Source: an uncultured cyanobacterium
GTDB lineage: Bacteria > Cyanobacteriota > Cyanobacteriia > Thermostichales > Thermostichaceae
Length of the DNA stretch: 42,521 nucleotides
NCBI GenBank assembly: GCA_937944885.1
Contig: CALFBB010000009.1
Coordinates: 1 to 42,521, forward strand
Direction of reading: 5' to 3'
In this document: positions 34,608 through 41,999 of the stretch, one piece after another
How the letters are laid out: every line of letters starts with the position of its first letter
Position numbering within the stretch: position 1 is the first letter of the stretch
Translations under genes and position numbers: made by a program
Notes under the pieces: model-generated
What the model was told of the DNA's origin: nothing
The model's database searches: none
What the model saw: the letters and a program-made list of their open reading frames with translations, nothing else

Positions 34608-35809
34608 ATTGGCCCTTGCGGATGCCGACCCGTTTTGCCATCCAAGACCTCCAGAATGGCTTTGGCAGCTCGACGCAGCACCCCTGGCTCCCCAAGAGCT
34701 GCTCGCATGGCCGCATAGTCCGCTTGCAGCTGGGCTTGCCGCTGGGGGTTGGTAAGCAGGGTCAGGGCCAGCTCCAGCACCTTTTCCGGTTGGGCCTCCT
34801 CCTGCAGCAATTCCGGCACAATGGCGCGCATCTGCACCAGGTTGGCGGGAGACATGAAGGGTACAGACACCTTCAGCCAGTGGCGGGCAATCCAAAAGGT
34901 GACTGGGTTAAGGCGATAGACCACCACCTGTGGGATCCCCAAAATGGCTGTTTCCAAATTGACGGTGCCGGATTTGGCTAACACCAGATCGGCGGCTGCC
35001 AGGGCCAGGTGATGCGCCTTGTGGGGAGAGGGAAGGGGCAACGACTGGGGATCCAAGAGGGTGAGATCGACTCCAAAGCGGCGGGCCGCACGGGCGATGG
35101 GCCGGGCAAAACGGGGGGAGGCTAGGGGCACCCAAAAGTGCACCTGGGGCAGATGCTCCTGCAACAAGCGGGCGGATTGGAGCAGAATGGGCAGAACCAG
35201 CCGAATCTCCTGTTGACGGGAGGCAGGCACCACCACCACCACGATTGCCTCGGCAGGGATCCCCAGTTGGGCTCTGGCTTGGCTACGGCTAGGCACGGTG
35301 GCCAAAATATCCAGCAGAGGGTGGCCGACATGGCGCACATTGGCCCCGGCTGCTTGATAGTAACGAGCCTCCTGGGGAAAAATCGCCAGCATCAGCTGCA
35401 CCTGGCGGGCCAGTTGGTAGGTCAGGCGGGCATTCTGGGACCACACCCACTCCTGGGGGGCGATGTAGTAAACCGTCGGGATCCCCTGCTGCTGCAACAG
35501 GCGGGCCACACGACTGTTAACGCCGATGTAATCTACCAGCACCGCAACATCCGGCGGATCCTGAGCCAGAAAACGACGAATTTTCCATTCCGTCCACAGG
35601 GCCGGGCCGATAAAGGGGAGGGCCTCTAGGATCCCAATGGAGCTAATCTCGGTGGTGCGGTGCAATAGGTGAGCACCGGCAGCAGCCATGCCCTCCCCAC
35701 CAACGGCGGTGATGCGCAGGTATGGACGTTGCTGGAGTAGTTCACGGATGAGGTGACTGGCCTGCAGATCCCCTGAGACCTCTCCCGTGCAAATGAACAG
35801 GTGGCTCAC
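34604..35809 (-). CDS. lpxB: Lipid-A-disaccharide synthase
   Basis: LpxB condenses UDP-diacylglucosamine with lipid X to form the lipid A disaccharide, peripherally at the inner membrane. The 401 residues include the N-terminal FICTGEVSGDLQASHLI, VGGEGMAAAG, LVDYIGVNSRVA, IAPQEWVWSQNA, and the C-terminal glycosyltransferase part ADLVLAKSGTVNLETAILG with PQVVVYRLNPVTFW. All are standard for the family. The start is GTG 35807-35809; on the minus strand AAGGA from a tandem repeat lies seven bases upstream, so the repeats supply the ribosome-binding site. It is the last gene of the lipid A operon. Its TAG stop shares the palindrome CTAG with the convergent flavoprotein gene. Confidence 0.96.
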   Translation of the reverse strand: MSHLFICTGEVSGDLQASHLIRELLQQRPYLRITAVGGEGMAAAGAHLLHRTTEISSIGILEALPFIGPALWTEWKIRRFLAQDPPDVAVLVDYIGVNSRVARLLQQQGIPTVYYIAPQEWVWSQNARLTYQLARQVQLMLAIFPQEARYYQAAGANVRHVGHPLLDILATVPSRSQARAQLGIPAEAIVVVVVPASRQQEIRLVLPILLQSARLLQEHLPQVHFWVPLASPRFARPIARAARRFGVDLTLLDPQSLPLPSPHKAHHLALAAADLVLAKSGTVNLETAILGIPQVVVYRLNPVTFWIARHWLKVSVPFMSPANLVQMRAIVPELLQEEAQPEKVLELALTLLTNPQRQAQLQADYAAMRAALGEPGVLRRAAKAILEVLDGKTGRHPQGPI

Positions 35810-35811
35810 AC

Positions 35812-35848
35812 GTTATCCTTAGTTATCCTTAGTCATCCTTAGTCATCC
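35812..35848 (-). repeat. 10-bp tandem repeat (about 3.7 copies) carrying Shine-Dalgarno-like AAGGA
   Basis: On the plus strand: GTTATCCTTA twice (35812-35831), GTCATCCTTA (35832-35841) and a partial GTCATCC. On the coding strand each unit reads TAAGGATAAC or TAAGGATGAC and contains TAAGGA. The array spans the lpxA stop codon and reaches to within three bases of the lpxB start. Unit number would not change the frame of lpxB but changes the lpxA-lpxB spacing. Confidence 0.85.
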
Positions 35849-36756
35849 ATCTCCAGATCCTCTCCCTCAGAGGAGTCTTGTCTGCCTCTGCGTAAAACCG
35901 GTAAGGGGCCACGCCGCTGCGGCTGGGTGAGGGAGTCTTCCAAAAATTGCAGCAAATGCTGCAGGGATCCCGTCTCATCCACCAGTTCTTTCCCCTGGGT
36001 AGAGAGGATACGGTCACGGTTGCGCAGGGTTTGCAGGGCTTTTTCCAGAGGTAAGCCGGAGCGGTACAGCAGCCGATAGGCTTCCCGCAGCACCGGTAGG
36101 GATCCCTCCATACCCTTAGCTCGCCGTAACCCCACCAGATTCAAGCCACGAATGCGGGCCGGGTGACCTTCCGCCAACATGTAAGGAGGAACATCCCGAT
36201 CAACGCGGCTCATCGCCCCCACCATGGCCAGCCGCCCCACACGGGTAAACTGATGGATCCCCACCATCCCGCCAATGCGGGCCTGGGACTCGATGTGGAT
36301 ATGTCCGGCCAAAGCAACAGCGTTGGTAATCACCACCTGACTTTCGATCACGCAATTGTGAGCAACATGGGCATAGGCCATGAGCAAATTGTTGTCCCCG
36401 ATCAGGGTGGCTTCCCCCTCATTGGTGGCGCGATTGATGGTGACGAACTCGCGGATGCGGTTACCCCTGCCGATGATCACTTGCGAGGGAGCGCCGTTGT
36501 ACTTGAGATCCTGGGGCTCCGTGCCCAAGACCGCCCCTGGAAAGATCTGGTTGCCCTCACCGATTTCTGTCCAGCCATCGATGACCACATTGGCCCCCAC
36601 CACAGTATGGGCAGCAATGCGGACATGCTCACCGATCACCGCATGCGGGCCCACCTGCACCGTTTCGTGCAACTCCGCTTTCGGATGGATCACCGCCGTA
36701 GGATGGATCCGTGGGGAAGAGTTGGGAGTGGATCCCGCTGAAGCCAACGAACTCAT
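35839..36756 (-). CDS. lpxA: UDP-N-acetylglucosamine acyltransferase
   Basis: LpxA adds a beta-hydroxyacyl chain to UDP-GlcNAc, the first step of lipid A synthesis. At 305 residues it is longer than the 262 of E. coli, with extra residues at both ends. The left-handed beta-helix is visible as hexapeptide repeats from IHPTAVIHPKAELHETVQVG onward, and YAHVAHNCVIESQVVI holds the catalytic His. IGGMVGIHQFTRVGRLAMVG and the C-terminal helical domain (YRLLYRSGLPLEKALQTL) follow. The last 40 residues are acidic and basic mixed and probably disordered. ATG 36756 was chosen; TTG 36774 is possible. The stop lies in the tandem repeat array before lpxB. Confidence 0.96.
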   Translation of the reverse strand: MSSLASAGSTPNSSPRIHPTAVIHPKAELHETVQVGPHAVIGEHVRIAAHTVVGANVVIDGWTEIGEGNQIFPGAVLGTEPQDLKYNGAPSQVIIGRGNRIREFVTINRATNEGEATLIGDNNLLMAYAHVAHNCVIESQVVITNAVALAGHIHIESQARIGGMVGIHQFTRVGRLAMVGAMSRVDRDVPPYMLAEGHPARIRGLNLVGLRRAKGMEGSLPVLREAYRLLYRSGLPLEKALQTLRNRDRILSTQGKELVDETGSLQHLLQFLEDSLTQPQRRGPLPVLRRGRQDSSEGEDLEMDD

Positions 36757-36940
36757 TTCTAACCCAGCTAGCAAATGTGGTTACGCTCCCAACCCTGCAA
36801 ATCATGACAAAGGCTTGATTCTGCTTAGCATCTGTTGCCTGCCTCTATCCCAACACTTTAGCAGGGTCTTTTGGCAACAAGTGGTTGCTCCTACCTTTGA
36901 CCTAGGCCTATGGCAGTACTCTTACTTGCCCCTGCCCTCA

Positions 36941-37441
36941 TCAATCTACCAAGGAGAACATCAGCTCCCCTTCTGTTACCAACTGACCTCCTACCTGAGC
37001 CCGACAAAACATCTTACCAATGCGCTTCTGGCGAATGGTGAGTAAATCGGCAGACAGCAGCAGTTGATCCCCTGGCAGGACCGGGCGGCGGAAACGAATG
37101 CTATCGATGCCGGCAAACAGTGCCAAGCGCCCCGCCACATCCGGCAGCTTGGTGAGCACAATTCCCCCTAGCTGGGCCATGGCTTCAACGATCAACACCC
37201 CCGGCATAATCGGTCGATTGGGAAAATGTCCTTGAAAGAAGGGTTCGTTGAAGGTGACATTTTTCAAGCCTACAGCTCGCTGCCCCGGCTGATACTCCAC
37301 CACCCGATCCACCAGCAAAAAGGGATAGCGATGGGGCAGAATCTCTAGGATTTGCTCGGTCGTAAAAATGGCTGGAGCCGTTGCCAACTGGGCTACTGTT
37401 TCAGCAGAAAGCAGGGGAGTGGAAGTCACGTTGGTGGGCAT
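36941..37441 (-). CDS. fabZ: 3-hydroxyacyl-ACP dehydratase
   Basis: FabZ dehydrates beta-hydroxyacyl-ACP in fatty acid synthesis and competes with LpxA for substrate, which fits its place in the cluster. The 166 residues have the hot-dog fold signature: [33 protein letters not shown] with the catalytic His, and [11 protein letters not shown] with the catalytic Glu. [13 protein letters not shown] follows. The start is ATG 37441, beginning [11 protein letters not shown]; no Shine-Dalgarno is visible and a longer form up to 37537 cannot be excluded. It lies 115 bases after lpxC. The 184-base gap to lpxA has no recognised feature. Confidence 0.95.
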   Translation of the reverse strand: MPTNVTSTPLLSAETVAQLATAPAIFTTEQILEILPHRYPFLLVDRVVEYQPGQRAVGLKNVTFNEPFFQGHFPNRPIMPGVLIVEAMAQLGGIVLTKLPDVAGRLALFAGIDSIRFRRPVLPGDQLLLSADLLTIRQKRIGKMFCRAQVGGQLVTEGELMFSLVD

Positions 37442-37556
37442 GGTGAGTAGGGAGGAGTAAACAAACTGCGCTGGAGGATTCAGATCCAGAAAGACAACTC
37501 CAGAAAGATAAGGCATCTCCACAGCAGCTTTGCCCATTTAGGATCCCTTGCCAACC

Positions 37557-38417
37557 TCACACCCCATGAATGAGGAGGGATCCACTCTCAAGCAGCTGCT
37601 GCGAGAGGCGGTGATGCAGGGTATGCCCCGCCTTGTAGGCGATAATATGCCCCTGCAAGCGGCAGCCCAACAGGCTGAGATCCCCTAGTAAATCTATCAG
37701 TTTATGGCGCACCGGCTCATCCGGATAGCGCAACGGCCCCAACCACTCCGTCTCAGTACAGACAATAGCATTTTCTAAGCTGCCCCCCTGAATCAATCCC
37801 TGCTGCCGAGCCGGTTCCACATCCTGCTGGCGAGTGAAAGTACGCGCCGGGGCAAGGGTCTCGACAAAATCCGCTGCGCTGGCCATCCAGCTCAGCCACT
37901 GTTGTCCAATCGGGGAGTTGGCAAAATCAATGCCATAGGTGAAACGGGCTACCGGGTGAGGAATGGCGCTGACAAAGGACTCTCCAGCCCAAACAGTGAC
38001 GGGTTCTTGGATCACCCCTAGCAGCACCGGTTGATCCTGCGCCAGGATCCCGGCCTGAGCAATGGCCTCCACAAACGGCAAGGCCGACCCATCCAAGATC
38101 GGTAGCTCCGGCCCCTCCACTTCAATGCGGCAGTTGTCGATACCAAGGGTGTAGAGGGCTGCTAATAGGTGCTCTACCGTCTGGACTTGAGATCCCTGCA
38201 CACCTTCTGGGTGCTGCAAGAGGGTGGAAAGATGGGCCGGGGCCAGGGATCCCAACCGGGCCGGGATGGGGGGGGATCCCGCTTGGTCAAGCCGCACAAA
38301 GACCCGACCACTATCCACAGGGGCAGGATGCAGCGTACAACGCACCAAGAGACCCGTGTGGAGGCCAATGCCCTCTAAGGAAATGGAGCTGGCCAGAGTG
38401 TGTTGCAGCAGCTTCAT
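37557..38417 (-). CDS. lpxC: UDP-3-O-acyl-N-acetylglucosamine deacetylase
   Basis: LpxC is the zinc deacetylase that commits the pathway to lipid A. The 286 residues contain the zinc ligands in TVEHLLAALYTLGIDN and VRHKLIDLLGDLSLLG (His and Asp) and the catalytic His in AGHTLHHRLSQ. ISLEGIGLHTGLLVRCTLHP is the usual N-terminus, and LPILDGSALPFVEAI the substrate-binding segment. The ATG overlaps the stop of the upstream secreted-protein gene by four bases (ATGA), so translation is coupled to it. Downstream come fabZ, lpxA and lpxB in the order common in cyanobacteria; lpxD is not in this window. Confidence 0.96.
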   Translation of the reverse strand: MKLLQHTLASSISLEGIGLHTGLLVRCTLHPAPVDSGRVFVRLDQAGSPPIPARLGSLAPAHLSTLLQHPEGVQGSQVQTVEHLLAALYTLGIDNCRIEVEGPELPILDGSALPFVEAIAQAGILAQDQPVLLGVIQEPVTVWAGESFVSAIPHPVARFTYGIDFANSPIGQQWLSWMASAADFVETLAPARTFTRQQDVEPARQQGLIQGGSLENAIVCTETEWLGPLRYPDEPVRHKLIDLLGDLSLLGCRLQGHIIAYKAGHTLHHRLSQQLLESGSLLIHGV

Positions 38418-38977
38418 CGCTCTTGGCCCTGATCCAAAACTCGATAATACAGCTCCCGGTAGCCTACCCGCAGGCTGCTGTGGGCATCGGCTAATTTTTC
38501 TTTGCGACTGCGGTTGCTGTAGGCGCTGAAGACTTCGTAAGTATCTCCCTCAAAGAAAAACGAAGAGACATCCGAAACCTCTTCGCCCCCCAACAACTGC
38601 CAATGTCCCTGGCGAAACTGCAACCGGTAGTGGGCCTTATCCAGAGTACCGGAGGGGCGATCAATAATGGCGTTGATCGTGCCTTCGTACTCCACAGAGG
38701 GATCGGTCTCGGTTCCTGAAACTGGCCTGACCTCCACCGAAATATCCCGGTAGCGACAATTGGGTCGGTTACAGAGGCGGATGCTTTCCATTGCCTGGGC
38801 AATGGCTTCTAGGCGTTGTTGAGCCACGGCCTCAGGGGTAGAAGTCAGCTGCACAGCTGGGGAAAAAACTCTTTCAGCCATTTCTAGAGAGCTTCCGGCG
38901 GGGCTTGCTGGGGATACCCACCCCACCCCAAGAAGCAACAAACAGACCAAGCTGAACCAACGGCAAAGGGATCCCAT
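38414..38977 (-). CDS. Secreted protein of unknown function, first gene of the lipid A cluster
   Basis: I do not recognise this family with certainty. The 187-residue product has a signal peptide (residues 1-26, hydrophobic VCLLLLGVGWV, cleavage near PASPA). The mature part is a mixed alpha/beta domain with a Cys pair in RLCNRPNCRYRD (about residues 68-79), then regular beta-like stretches: VEYEGTINAIID, HYRLQFRQGHWQLLGGEE and SSFFFEGDTYEVF. It ends in LRVGYRELYYRVLDQG. It is probably a periplasmic protein. The ATGA overlap with lpxC suggests it is made together with lipid A enzymes, but a role in LPS is only inference. The start codon is ATG 38975-38977. Confidence 0.75.
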   Translation of the reverse strand: MGSLCRWFSLVCLLLLGVGWVSPASPAGSSLEMAERVFSPAVQLTSTPEAVAQQRLEAIAQAMESIRLCNRPNCRYRDISVEVRPVSGTETDPSVEYEGTINAIIDRPSGTLDKAHYRLQFRQGHWQLLGGEEVSDVSSFFFEGDTYEVFSAYSNRSRKEKLADAHSSLRVGYRELYYRVLDQGQER

Positions 38978-39042
38978 AGGCGCAAACTGTGTGACAGGAT
39001 CAAACTTCTCTACTCTAAGAGATTCAAGGGATCTTGACGGTG

Positions 39043-39882
39043 ATGCAGCCCGAGTCTGGCCATGAGCGACTGGCGCAGGTGCGGATTGTGTTGGTGCAAC
39101 CGGCTGGGCCGCGCAATTTGGGCTCGATTGCCCGAGTCATGAAGAACATGGGCCTTAGCCGCTGGATCCTGGTAGATCCTCAATGCGATCCTCTGGATAG
39201 AGAAGCTCTGACCATGGCCGTCCATGGGGCAGATCTACTTTATCAGGCCCAAAAGGTACAGACCTTACCAGAAGCCCTGCAAGGATGTGCACAGGTCTAC
39301 GGAACAACGGGGCGCATTGAACCCTACCCCCCAGAATGGTACATTCAATCCCCCCGGCAAGCCTTTCCTGCTTTGCTGGCCAAGTTGGACCATGGCCCTG
39401 CTGCCCTAGTGTTCGGCCCGGAAGATCGCGGCTTAAGCAATGAAGAGCTGGCCCTTTGTCACCATCACGTGCAAATTCCTACGGATGCCGCTTACCCTTC
39501 CCTGAACCTGGCCCAGGCTGTGGGTATTTGTTGTTACGAATTGCACATCCTCAACCGTGAAAAACCTAGTTCCATCGACTCCCCTGCACCTCTAGCGCCT
39601 TTCGAGCTGTTGGAAGGTTTTTTTCAGCACCTAGAGAGTCTGCTGCTACAGATTGGTTATCTACACCCCCACACTGCCCGTCGCAAGATGCTTAAGTTTC
39701 GCGCCCTCTTCCAGCGGGCCGGCCTCACGGTGGCGGAGGTAGCTCTGTTGCGCGGGATCCTACGCCAGTTGGGCTGGGTTCAAAAAACCGTGCTGTCCTC
39801 TCGGTTCACCCAGCCAGAAGAGGAACCGCCCAAGCCCGGATCTGGATCCTCTCCCGGCCAGGGCTTGCAGAAATCCCCCTGA
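39043..39882 (+). CDS. tRNA/rRNA methyltransferase, TrmJ-like (SPOUT)
   Basis: This belongs to the TrmH/SpoU superfamily, group like TrmJ, which 2'-O-methylates residue 32 of some tRNAs with S-adenosylmethionine. The 279 residues show motif 1 LVQPAGPRNLGSIARVMKNMG, motif 2 ALVFGPEDRGLSNEEL and motif 3 YPSLNLAQAVGICCYEL, with the C-terminal helical part ARRKMLKFRALFQRAGLT. The last 30 residues are Pro/Gly/Ser-rich. ATG 39043 was preferred to TTG 39034. The ribosome-binding site is poor. The gene is divergent from the lipid A cluster across a short gap of 65 bases. The exact target base cannot be read from sequence. Confidence 0.9.
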   Translation: MQPESGHERLAQVRIVLVQPAGPRNLGSIARVMKNMGLSRWILVDPQCDPLDREALTMAVHGADLLYQAQKVQTLPEALQGCAQVYGTTGRIEPYPPEWYIQSPRQAFPALLAKLDHGPAALVFGPEDRGLSNEELALCHHHVQIPTDAAYPSLNLAQAVGICCYELHILNREKPSSIDSPAPLAPFELLEGFFQHLESLLLQIGYLHPHTARRKMLKFRALFQRAGLTVAEVALLRGILRQLGWVQKTVLSSRFTQPEEEPPKPGSGSSPGQGLQKSP

Positions 39883-40029
39883 AACTGACTACACAGAGGC
39901 CAACCATCGACATCTTCTGCCAACTACGTGGTCTGCTATGCAGTGAGCTACCCCGCATGGTTGCCGAGGGGCAGAGCACAGGGATGGATTTTGGTAGCTA
40001 GGGGAGGGAATCAAATAGGCAAACCCTCC

Positions 40030-40058
40030 TTGACAGTGAAGTTTGTGTTTAATAAAAC
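40030..40058 (+). promoter_or_regulatory. Promoter of the beta-lactamase-fold gene
   Basis: A perfect TTGACA (40030-40035) and TAAAAC (40053-40058) lie 17 bases apart, about 50 bases upstream of the start codon. Confidence 0.6.
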
Positions 40059-40109
40059 CAGGCTGGCTGAAGCCACTTTGGTGAAGTTGCGTTGAGGAAG
40101 TTACCAAAT

Positions 40110-41336
40110 ATGACGAGGAAAAGGGGGGGCAAGGGAAGTAGCCCCACGAAGGTATCGTCTCGGGATTCCTTGCGTCGTCAGCACCGCCCCTTGCCTTTGG
40201 CCGAACGCTCCGCCCCTACAACCAACCTCAACACCGCTTCGGGCTTATCTGCGGAGGGATCCCTGGGATCCTCTGGGTCCCCACCGCTACGGCTTTCCCG
40301 CCAAAGAGCCCTTGCTCGTCTGCGCAAACGGGCTGCCCAGCCCAGCCGTCTCAACCGCTCTCAACCCTTGGCAGGCGTGTTGCTGCGGGGCTTAAGCCTG
40401 AGCATTGTTTTGGGGTTAACTATGGCTGGTCTTTCCCAACTGCTGCAAGCCACCACCCCAGCCCTGCCGGAAGCAGCTCTGAGCAGTGCCGGCCCCGAAC
40501 CCGCCAAGTCAGTCCTATCTGGTCTGCCCACCGACCTTTCTAGTGGAGAAGCAATCCCGGCTTTGCAGGAGCGTTTGCTGGCTTTGGCCGCTCAACCAGG
40601 TTTGACGGTAGGAGCCTTGTTTTGGGATGTGGAAACCGGCCATTTTGCCGGGGTGCAGCCGGATCAGGCTTTTCCTGCTGCCAGCGTGATCAAAATCCCG
40701 ATTTTGTTGGCCTTTTTCCAAGCGGTGGAAACAGGTCAAGTGCAAATGAACGAGATGCTCACTCTGCGGGATGACTTGAAGGGAGGTGGAGCCGGTGTGT
40801 TACAAACTCGGCCTATTGGATCCCAGGTTTCCGCTCTAGAAGCGGCCACTCTCATGAGCACCATCAGTGACAACTTTGCCACCAACCTGATCATCGACCG
40901 TCTGGGTGGAAAAGAAACGTTGAACCAGAAGTTTCGCCAATGGGGCCTGCAACACACGCAAATCTCCTGGTGGTTGCCGGATTTGGAAGGCACCAACACC
41001 AGCAGTCCCCGCGATATCGTTTGGTTGCTCAGCCAAGTGGAACAGGGTCGCATGCTGAACCACCGCTACCGTGATCGCTTTCTGGATATCCTCTGGCGTA
41101 CCCAGCGGCCCTCCTACTTCCGCTCCAACCTAGGCCAAGAGGTGCGCATTGCCCACAAAACCGGTACCCTCCGCTCTGTGGTGGGAGATGCCGGGATTAT
41201 CGACTTGCCCAATGGCCGCCGCTACTTGGCCGCAGTCTGGGTGAAGCGAGAAACCCCCAACGATACCCGCGCAGAAGAGCTAATCGCCAGTCTGTCCCAA
41301 GCCGCTTACGAGTATTGGTCAGCTGCAGGGGAGTAA
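40110..41336 (+). CDS. Membrane-anchored serine hydrolase with class A beta-lactamase fold
   Basis: A 408-residue protein with a basic, Ser/Pro/Arg-rich cytoplasmic leader (1-85), a membrane segment (about 88-113, VLLRGLSLSIVLGLTMAGL) and a periplasmic domain. Penicillin-recognising motifs are present: SVIK (192-195, nucleophilic Ser), SDN (253-255) and KTG (350-352). Where class A enzymes have ExxLN with the deacylating Glu, the sequence reads LEGTNTSSPRD, so the spacing is off and real beta-lactamase activity is doubtful. It may act on peptidoglycan or other peptides. ATG 40110 has GAGGAAG nine bases upstream. A decayed transposase begins right after its stop. Confidence 0.82.
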   Translation: MTRKRGGKGSSPTKVSSRDSLRRQHRPLPLAERSAPTTNLNTASGLSAEGSLGSSGSPPLRLSRQRALARLRKRAAQPSRLNRSQPLAGVLLRGLSLSIVLGLTMAGLSQLLQATTPALPEAALSSAGPEPAKSVLSGLPTDLSSGEAIPALQERLLALAAQPGLTVGALFWDVETGHFAGVQPDQAFPAASVIKIPILLAFFQAVETGQVQMNEMLTLRDDLKGGGAGVLQTRPIGSQVSALEAATLMSTISDNFATNLIIDRLGGKETLNQKFRQWGLQHTQISWWLPDLEGTNTSSPRDIVWLLSQVEQGRMLNHRYRDRFLDILWRTQRPSYFRSNLGQEVRIAHKTGTLRSVVGDAGIIDLPNGRRYLAAVWVKRETPNDTRAEELIASLSQAAYEYWSAAGE

Positions 41337-41900
41337 CCAGCACTCTCAAGCCTCGATGCACATGCTCCCCTCTCATGTGCCGAATCGCTAGCTGCTGATT
41401 CTCTTGCTTTTGCTCCTTTGTCAGCTCTCTAGCTCGTGATTTTTAATGGGCAATCTTACTCTTACCATGCAGCTTTTCTATCCCTTGATAGCCCTTGTCT
41501 ACCAAAACTTCTATTTGTTTTTCTCTTGCTTTACTTGAAAAGCCTAAAATTATGTCCTCTTCCTTTATCATTCCATTAATCCGCTTGCTCCCCTACCTAA
41601 CGGTCACCTGAGCTTTTAGTGTCTGATACTTGTGCTTGCCGCTCTAGTCATACTGCTGGCTGCTCCATCTCAACTTCAGCTACGTCAATAACAATCCAAT
41701 CACCAACAATCACTTCATATCCAGCCTCCCTCAGCCTCTTTTTGCCGGGTAGATGAAACTCTGGACATCTAGCCAAAAGCTTTTCTACTCTGTCTATGGT
41801 CTATCCGATAAACTGTTGATGTTATGGATCCCTCTATCTTGGCTCATGTGCAAGTAGGGGCCATACTCTTGCCAATAACTCAGGCAAATCAGGAGTTCTC
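41337..41900 (-). pseudogene. IS5-type DDE transposase relic
   Basis: On the minus strand several frames give pieces in the right order. First ELLICLSYWQEYGPYLHMSQD (N-terminal helices). Then VEKLLARCPEFHLPGKKRL and GYEVIVGDWIVIDVAEVEM (first Asp). A shifted frame has SGKHKYQTLKAQVTV, followed by INGMIKEEDIILGFSSKA, LVDKGYQGIEKLHGKSK (second Asp) and QQLAIRHMRGEHVHRGLRVL (Glu region). At least four stop codons and frame changes interrupt them. The AT-rich base composition differs from the neighbour. Its 3' end lies against the stop of the beta-lactamase-fold gene, so the insertion probably set that end. No clear terminal inverted repeats were found. Confidence 0.82.
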
Positions 41901-41999
41901 AGGAACACATAGATTATTTTCTTTCCCTCTGTGTCTTTGCCACTGCCGGTCGCAACCCTGAGATTAAAGGCCTCCCACCGCACGCCTGTAAAACGCTTG

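Noticed and set aside
35812-35848. Short direct repeats as a CRISPR array
   Set aside because: The units are contiguous 10-mers without spacers and no cas gene is present.
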